NCBI GenBank assembly: GCA_035041965.1
Contig: JAPYMA010001267.1
Location: 62,001-126,000, forward strand
Direction: 5' to 3'
Length of the DNA stretch: 64,000 bases
DNA from: Anisakis pegreffii
Lineage: Eukaryota > Nematoda > Chromadorea > Rhabditida > Anisakidae
Shown here: piece after piece, positions 44,001 through 53,000 of the stretch
Position numbering within the stretch: the stretch's first letter is position 1
Layout of the letters: each line of letters starts with the position of its first letter
Translations under genes and position numbers: made by a program
Notes under the pieces: generated by a model
The model's input: only the letters and a program-made list of their open reading frames with translations
Told to the model about the DNA's origin: nothing
The model's database searches: none

Positions 44001-47000
44001 TTCTTCATTTATCGTTTCAACGTTACTGCCGAAGACCGGGGCGATCCACCACTGAGATCATCCGCTACGGTTCGTTGTTCGTTGGTTCTCTTTTTTGGTG
44101 GTGACACACGGGAATAGCGGGGTATTCGGTACTGTTGTAATCTGCAAGATTCAACAATTGCAGTATCTTCGATTGCACTATACTGTATTTGTTACAGATT
44201 GCTCTGCTGCATCGATAACTCCTCATGTTATCATGAAACGTTTGCATTTAGAGTGACAAGAATTGGGGTTTTTCTCAGTTTTTCAATTCAGTAGTTATTC
44301 TTTTGAATTATTGAAATGAATTTGAAGTTAGGAGTTGAAGATTCAAAGGAGAAGTATTTGAAAGATTCGAAAAAGAAAAACTTTGTGGTGCCTGAGAAAT
44401 AATGATCCTAAATAGCTATGCATGAAGATTGTTTTTGTTTTGCAGATGAACAAAATCTTTTTTCGAAGTAATTGCAGAAAATATGTCTTTGTCCAATGGG
44501 AGGAATACTAGTGTTATTAAAGAATCTTTATTTGCTTCTGACATTTTTCAAGGCTGCAACGAACGAATTCCTAGATTCATTTTAAGCTTTCTAAAAGTGT
44601 GTTGCATTCATTTCATGTGAAGTGCGCACATTTCAATGATACAATAGAAACGGTGAAATTTAATATCCTCCAATAAAACGGCTTCTAGATTGGATGATTT
44701 ATTCGGAAATGCGACAGCGTATTGAATGTGAATACCTCCAGCAAAGCTTTATGAAATATTGGAAATATGCATCTCAAAACGAATTTGTTTCACAAAAAAT
44801 CAACATTTGCTATTGATATTTGCTTCTTGCTCGTTTTTGTCAGCAATATTTGCTGTTTAGAACTCACTCCCCAATGAAACCAACCATTCACATTGAATGA
44901 TTATCCGAAAGCAGTGCCACCCCAAAAATTTTCATAGTTCCATTTTAGGTTCATATCAGAACAGAGAATACGAATGATGAAGCACCAGAATTCATACCGA
45001 CACGTCTCTACACAGCGTTTGTAGCCGAAGACGCGCAGGGTGGTACACCTATTGTGCAGATTCAAGCGTTAGACCCTGATCGGGATCAGGTGATCAGTTC
45101 TCGAGTGATTATTCTTTGAGCGATATGCTGATTTCGCCAGTCTGATATTTAGTATTTCATTGGGCATCTGTAATGAGGCAGTTCAGAAGCTTCTGTTGGA
45201 AAAGCTTTCATATCTATGTGAAAGACACTTAAAATGATTACTTAGAATGAATGAGATTCATTAGCATCTATCATTCGGTGCTAATTTCGCTGAAATTTTT
45301 AATTTTAATACCAGCCTAGTCGTCAGTTTATGAAAAGTTTAAATTTAAAACGCGAATGAGAGAGTTTTTGGTAAAATGGAAGTAATTTAGGTAACATATG
45401 CGTTTTTGCTGAGCGATGATTTGGAGTCCACAACGAACGGATTGTTTGAAATTGATAAAGATACAGGTCAGTTCAATCTCGTTATTTTCCTTGAACTCAT
45501 GCTACTGTTGTCTGCTGTCATGTTACTCACGTTAACATGTCTCCGAACTAGTAATTACTGTCATGTTTGTGTGAGTGTGCGTGTATAAGTTCAAAAAAAG
45601 AAAAACGCAGAGGTGATACTGTTGAAAAGTTGATACTAAATCACATTATTCCACTCGAATCAACAGTGTTTATGATGGAAATGTTTTAGTTGCATTCATT
45701 TTTGCCACTTGTTGCTCATAGGATTTTCCATTTTTCTCGTTCGTCAAATTCTCTGAATATTCATGAAGCATCTCAAAACGCTATCGCCTTTCAGGATTAA
45801 TAAGACTGCGAACAAATGTGAAATCCGCTGATTTATTACATGCCGAATCGCCGTATAATTTGACGGTGATCGCACGTGATGATGGCTCATGTTGTGGTGA
45901 TGAAGGATATGAAAATTTGCATTCACAAACGGCTACAGTGCTTGTTGGTCAGTTGGTTTTATTTGCTGCTTACCAGGCTTATTTTTATGATGCGAATCAA
46001 TCTTACTGAATAGTCCCTTTTGATTCGTAAAATCAAGAATATCTGCGCACTAAGCATCGACTATTCATGAGATATTTTACATTCCTTAATATGCTCTTGG
46101 CTTGTCTGAATGACGACAACGATGTTATGAGATTGCATGCATCTTAATGATGCATCTTGCAGAGCGATTGATGCGTTTTTATGATGTCTAGTATGCACGC
46201 TAGAATATGAGATAGATATATCATTCATATCATTCAGCCTTCAGAATATTAACGCATATATGTAGATTCTTTAGAGTGTTCGCTGGATTCACATGGTAGT
46301 GGTATATCTAAAAGCCATTCATATCCCGATGATATTGCTAAAATGTCTGGTCTCTCATTGATCGCTCACCTCCCTTATTTGAGAATTTCATTCGACTAGC
46401 CACTCTTTCTCCGTGAAGAATTTCGGTTACAAGTGAATTTTCTGTGAAGGATTGATGAAATGAACTACTCAGATTCCCCAGTGTATCACTGAACATTAAA
46501 TGTGAATAATCATTTGACTTCGCGCACTTCTTTAACCACTTACATAAAGTATTCATTCGTATGAGCAAAAAATATTCTCTCATTTATTCTGAATTGCAAA
46601 ATTCGATCGCTTGAATTGATTGAGTATGTTCTCAACAATGCCCTATGTGAATGCCAGATTCGTTTATGAATATTTTATCACCTCGTTTATACCTTCATCT
46701 GTAGTTTCCTTCCATTTGTAGGCCAGATTCGTCCTTTCATCTGTATTCTCTCTGTTTGATAGAAAATCGACGAATCCGAGTGTAAAATTCAGAATTGAAT
46801 AATCGTTTTCTGAATCGGAAAATGCTCTCGTATCCCTAGTGAATGGGATGTTTCACTGCCATTCTAGCATATTTATCGTTCATAATGAGATAATAAATAG
46901 AAGCCAGATCATAGCCTTGTGGCTCAGGCTCACAACATTAATGATATTGATAACCACTCGGTTTCGAGTGAAACTCCCATTCGCGAACGGGAAGGAGGAA

Positions 47001-50000
47001 AGTTTCGCTCGAAACCGAGTGGTGTACCAATATAATTCGTATTTATCGTTGAATACTTACCATGATGACCAGCGATTTTTTTGAGAGCAAATTGGCTGTT
47101 CATTGAAAATCATTAGCATGTTTCAGGAATCGCTGATGTGAACAACAATAAACCGGAATTTCGAGATTGTGACACTTACAGTCATATTGCAAAGATCGAA
47201 GAGGGCGATTATAAAGTGAATGCACCTGTTATTTTGAAGGTACGAATCAGAAATATTCATCGCATATTTTAAGCAATATGGGCGATTTCGTAAATGTTAT
47301 TGTGCACGAAAAGGAATTATTTTTCGAGAATCTCCGATTGATTGAGCCTGTTAGCAAGTACTGATCGATGACGTACTACAAATCCAGTAAAGTACTGCTA
47401 CCCTCTATATCAGTTAAGTACTGATCGACGTAAAACCGATATTCTTCATCGGCTTATGAAGAAGGTTACCATGGAATCAATCATTATAATGTAAAGGGCA
47501 GAATTCCGATTCTGAAGTAGTGCTAAGAGGATGGATGGTAATGCAAGCTGATTGAATTTCAGGTGATCGCAACTGATGAAGATTCACCGCCGAACGGTGA
47601 CATAGTTTATTCGTTGTACTATTCGCAGTCCGAATCGCGGAAACCGTTTGTGATCAATCCAGAAACCGGAGAATTGAAACCGTCACCGTTTGTTCGATTC
47701 GATCGTGAACAGAGATCCTACGAAGAAGTGACCGTTAAGGTGGGCATTTAAGCAGTTTATTTTACGATTTTATTTCCATACTCTCAAATCAATTGGTGGT
47801 TGTTCATATCGGAAAGAGAATCGGTTTGAATGTAATGTTTTTCAATGAAATTCTCGCTGAAAACTGCTCGTTTCCGTACAATGCACACTGCTCTGAATAT
47901 GAATTCAATACGTTGACTATTGTTGCATCTGGATAAATCGTTGATGGAATACCGAAGTTAGCCAGTTTTTATACAATGAATATGACGGTGATGAAGATGT
48001 GGCTGTCAATCGGGATATGTGTATAAAAATTTCAACAAGGAGCCGCCATATCAAAGGATTTAGCAAGATTCATTGAAAATCAAAAGTTATAGCAAAAAAA
48101 GTTTTTAGGCAACTGATAAAGGTGAACGTCCACTGATTGGATTCTGCCAGTTCACTGTGCAAGTGGTCGACGTCAACGATAATGCGCCTCAATTTGATAG
48201 AGCTTCATATGAGACATCGATATCGAGAAACGTGGCTGTTGGGTGAATTTTTTACCGTATTTATTTAGTGTCATGCGATTTCTTGGCTACTGATCCAGTG
48301 TAATTCTCTATTTACATTTGAGCGATTCTCTTGAATATGATCAACATAGAAACATTTCTGCAAGTGATTTTTAATCGCTAATCCGTACAGTACTGTTAAT
48401 CAATCGTCTAATGTATTTTCAATGCAGTGTGTGATTTTTTTCGTCACTTAAAATTCACGCCATATGCGGTTACAACGCTTTTTCATCGTCACAGATGATT
48501 TTTTTCAATGAGACATCTATATCACAGGTAGCATAAGAACAACAAGTTGTCATGCTGTCGTACATAGCATAAGAACATCAACAAGAGTTTCGTATGATTC
48601 GGATATTGTTGTCAGCTTATCCAAGCGATGAATTTGGAAGACTGCTGAGTTTGATACTTCTTATGACACCAGTCATTGATAAAAAGTCATTGATGTTGTT
48701 CATCCGTCCTTGTATATTATTCATTAATTCAGATATTCTGTTGTGACGGTATTCGCAGACGACAGTGATGCACCTCAGAATGCACGTATAACGTATTGGT
48801 TGGCTGAAGACTCATCTGCTGGATCACTGCATAAAAAGGATAAAAGTTTCTTTCGGATAATGAACGAAAACACTGGTGAAATCACATTGGTGAATCAGAT
48901 TCCACCTTTCGTAAGTTGTTGCCTTCCTCTTGGATTATTTCAATAATTCTCACATCTTTTTCAGTTTTTTTTTCTGGGGTGTTTCAGATGAAAAGTTCTA
49001 GTTTATAACTAGAATAGGATATATCCTAAAGTTCGAGAGTCACTGTACTCTGAAACACTGAATCAACGCAACATCCTGTTACTGAGCTGTCATGCTATCG
49101 TACTACCGAATCGTTTATGTGTTGTTTTGGTGATACCATCGAATCGTTAACTGATTATGATTCATTGCTAGTTTTATCATCCTTAGGATGCTAAACCATC
49201 AGATATTACCGAGAATTTCTACAGTTGTCAGCTGGTTTCGTTCCATTGAAGCTTGCTGTAATTTATACGAAAATCATATATATATTTCATGAGGAAGACT
49301 GGTCTCCCTTCAGATATTGTTTTGAATCTGAAAAAGTTTCGCTTTCAGAAGGATCGTTTCATTTTCAATGTGATCGCATCGGATAACGGTAAACCGGAAG
49401 CGCAGAACACCACCGTACAAGTGATTGTGAATGTGCACGAAAAACAGCAAAGTGCACCGCAGTGGCAGTCGAGTCCAGATTGTAAACTGATAATCACCGT
49501 TGATGAAGACATACCTGTGAGTTTCGTGCAAGTTTTCTTCAGTATAGCTTAGAATTTCAACAGATTGTGGAAATTTCTGACAATTGTTACTTGAAGCTTC
49601 AAGTTTCATATGATTAATACGTTATTTGATTGACGATCGTAGATGAGTGTATGGCTATTTCTAGTAAAAAATTCTTTGGAAGTATTAGAGATTGTAAACG
49701 TTCTGTTTATATCAGTGTGAAATAACACTGTTACCTAGAAGAAACACATAGATACTGGGAAGCATGGTACTACAGTCTGTACTTGTGGAACATTTCATAA
49801 TGACTTTCATTTCAGGTGAATTCTGTAATGTTTCGTTGTCATGCTATCGCAGGCGATGGTTCCAAAAATCCCATCTCATATAAGTACGTTTTTTCTTTAA
49901 AAATTTTCCGATTCTTTTTAGAATGCTCATTCATGCTCATTAGCATAGCGAAATTAAGGGAGTTTCTGAAATGAAACAATTAGTAACGAAAATTCTCGAA

Positions 50001-53000
50001 ATTGCTTAGAAATAATGAAATTTTAGTCATTTTCTGAGTTCTGTCGTTATGTGCATTGCATTTTAACATTGCTATCAGTCACTAGTAATTTACTTCATTG
50101 ATTCGAATGTTATATAAGACGGGAACTCATAATAGAAGTCGAGTCGAGAAGCGTTTTTTGTTCTATACCTGCAAATGATGAGATGAGTTAGAAATTCCTT
50201 TTCAACTTCGTTCACTATGAATATTCATGTTCATTCATTCATAGCACATTTATATTCGACATGTTTCTGCATATATTTCTTCATTAGCTATGTAATCCTC
50301 ATGAATATTCAACTAAAGTGGAAAAAGTTAGGACAAGTCGTCATTACTCTATTCAAACAATACTCATAAAGTCACTTATATTACTTTCCGAAATACTAGT
50401 ATTACTATTTTGACGTAGCTGTCACCGATAATACTTAATATTACTCAAACGTAACAGAATCCATTAGTATTATTTTTATTTCTCATGTGCACTATATGCA
50501 AGCTGAATTCAGTGATGTAACATGTAATTGTTTTGGTGAGCACAGCAACTTAAAATTACCTTCATTTCCTATCGTTTCATCAATCAAGCTTTATTGCTGA
50601 TACGATGACATTAATTCGGAAACTAACCGAATCGCTTCTGTTATATGCACAAGAATAGTTAAAAATTGCATTTTATTGAGTATAAAACCCTAATTAATTT
50701 AATTATTTCCTATCGAAAGAACACATAAAACGGTCGAGTGTAATAACTAGAACGTCGAAAAAGAAGTACTTTCGAAGGCTGGCGATAACTTTTATTAATA
50801 TGAGACAACTTTTGAAGGCATCCTATAAAATTAAGTTCGTTTGAGGGACTTTCGGTATTTTATTGACCGTAATCAGAAATGTAACACAGTTTTGACTCTG
50901 CCTGAACAATTCATGCACTACATTCTTGAATTACATTCTTCTTAGAATCACATTATTATTTGAAAGCTGATGAAAGCGATGATAAAAGCGTAGATAATGA
51001 CAGTAATCATTTGTAATAGAATGTTGTTAGTAATAATGGCGATTATGATAATAACAGTGCAATGGTGATCATAATAATGAACGTATTTATGGGAACAATA
51101 CGGCTTGATCTCTGTGTGATATCAAAGATTGTTAGTAGTGCTGAATTTAAATATGAATTATAAGTGAATGTTCTAAACAGAATGGCGAATGGTGCAAGTC
51201 GAGGTGTGAACAGTGAGCAGCATTTTCGAGAATTCCTGGAGAAGGTGAACGGTCGTGATTGGGTGGTTGTGCGCAATATGGTTGGTTTGGATTACGAGAA
51301 CCAAATGAACTACACGTTGACGATCACTGCTATGGTACGTTACTTTGGTGGATGAGTTATTGATAACAGTAATGATAATGTGAATGATTGTTATATGAAT
51401 GAAGACAACGGATAGATATAACCCGTGAGAACACTCTTTAGCAATTATCAGATTAAGTTTATTCAGCAAATAAAACACTGATTGTTGTTGCATCAATGCA
51501 TCCATTTGGAGTTTATTCGATGCGAATTTTAGGATATGCGAAGTCAAGTGACATCCGATAAGCAGTTCCATATTATTTTACGAGACAAGAACGATGTGGT
51601 ACCACGCTTCACTGTGGATCGTTTCACGGGCACAATTGAAGAGGAACAAACACCAATCGAGTTTATGGAAAGGTAACGAGCGCGTTGATCGATCGCTCAT
51701 TTTAAATTCTAATCACTTCAGCCATTCGCAAGTGTTCTAGAGTACTAGGATGAGATTCTCTGGAATTTCGAGATTTTAGGGCGTAAAATAGAGTGAGTGA
51801 AATAGTGATATCGTGTTTGGATGGCAATCTGTGCTTATGCAGGATATTGTTTAGATAGGATTCCAAGGATAAGAATAAATGAACATAAATGTGATGTTAT
51901 GTCGCTTTAGTTAGAAGCTATTGCTGAGCGATCAGCACATAATTCAATTGTGACTCATTCTCAGATATAATGGTCGTCCGATTACGACTGTGAAGGCCGA
52001 AGATTCGGATTCGGCGGGTCCTCAGTCGGAGATTCGTTATCGTATCATCGGAGATGCAGATTCGGCGAGAATGTTTCGAATCGACGAATTAAGTGGCGGA
52101 ATATATCCACTGGAAAAGTTCGATCGCGAGAGAAACGATTCGTTCATTCTGGATGTGGAAGCTAGAGATAGTGCACCGTCAAGCTTACCTGGTGCAACAG
52201 GACCAAATAAAGGTGATATTTGTGGTGGTTGGATTGCGTTTTTGTTGTAAATGTAGAGAGAATTTTATCTCAGTGCATAGGTTGTTTTCACGAAAAGTCT
52301 CTCGTGAAGAGTTTTTTGAAGTAGTTTTCAATTTCCCATTCATTTTATTATTGTATCATCTCTTTTTTACAATGTTATTTTAAATTTTTGTTTAGAATAG
52401 ATTGCTTTATAAGTCATCTTTACGAGTCATTTCCTTAAGGAATACATTATTTTCGCATTGATTCAATGAATGATCACAGACGAATTTTCGTGTTTCAGAT
52501 ATTGTGAAAGTTCAAATATTCATCGCAGATATTAACGACAATGCACCATACTTTGATCAGAAACGATACGAGGGTAAAGTTGCGGAGAATGCGGAAATTA
52601 ATCAAGATGTGATCACTGTGAAGGCGCACGATCTCGATAGATGTAAGTTATTTTGCAGTTGCATTCGTTGGGCAATCTTTAAATTTCATTGAATAATAAT
52701 AATAATTCACATTCATCGTTTGAATTGCAGTGTCGAATTTGAAATACGATCTGTACGCAGTGCACGGTGGACGTATACCGTTTGGAGTGAGAACGGATTC
52801 GGGTGCTGTTTTTGTGAAGGAGCCACTTGATTATGAAAAGGTAATTGCGGTGGATTATTTGGACATTTCAGTCACTTCTAAGTGTTTTTTTTAAATCTTG
52901 AACTTTGGATGATATAAGGTTCTCTCATTGGCTTTATTTGCTTTATAAGTCATCTTTAGGTATATTGTCAAGTTCTTGATTTGATTAGCAATGAGATTAA

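Noticed and set aside
49589..49604. 16-bp palindrome ACTTGAAGCTTCAAGT in intron 23
   Set aside because: Short and without flanking features; plausible by chance at this length over 64 kb.
51173..51571. 132-codon minus-strand ORF
   Set aside because: Antisense shadow of exons 25 and 26.
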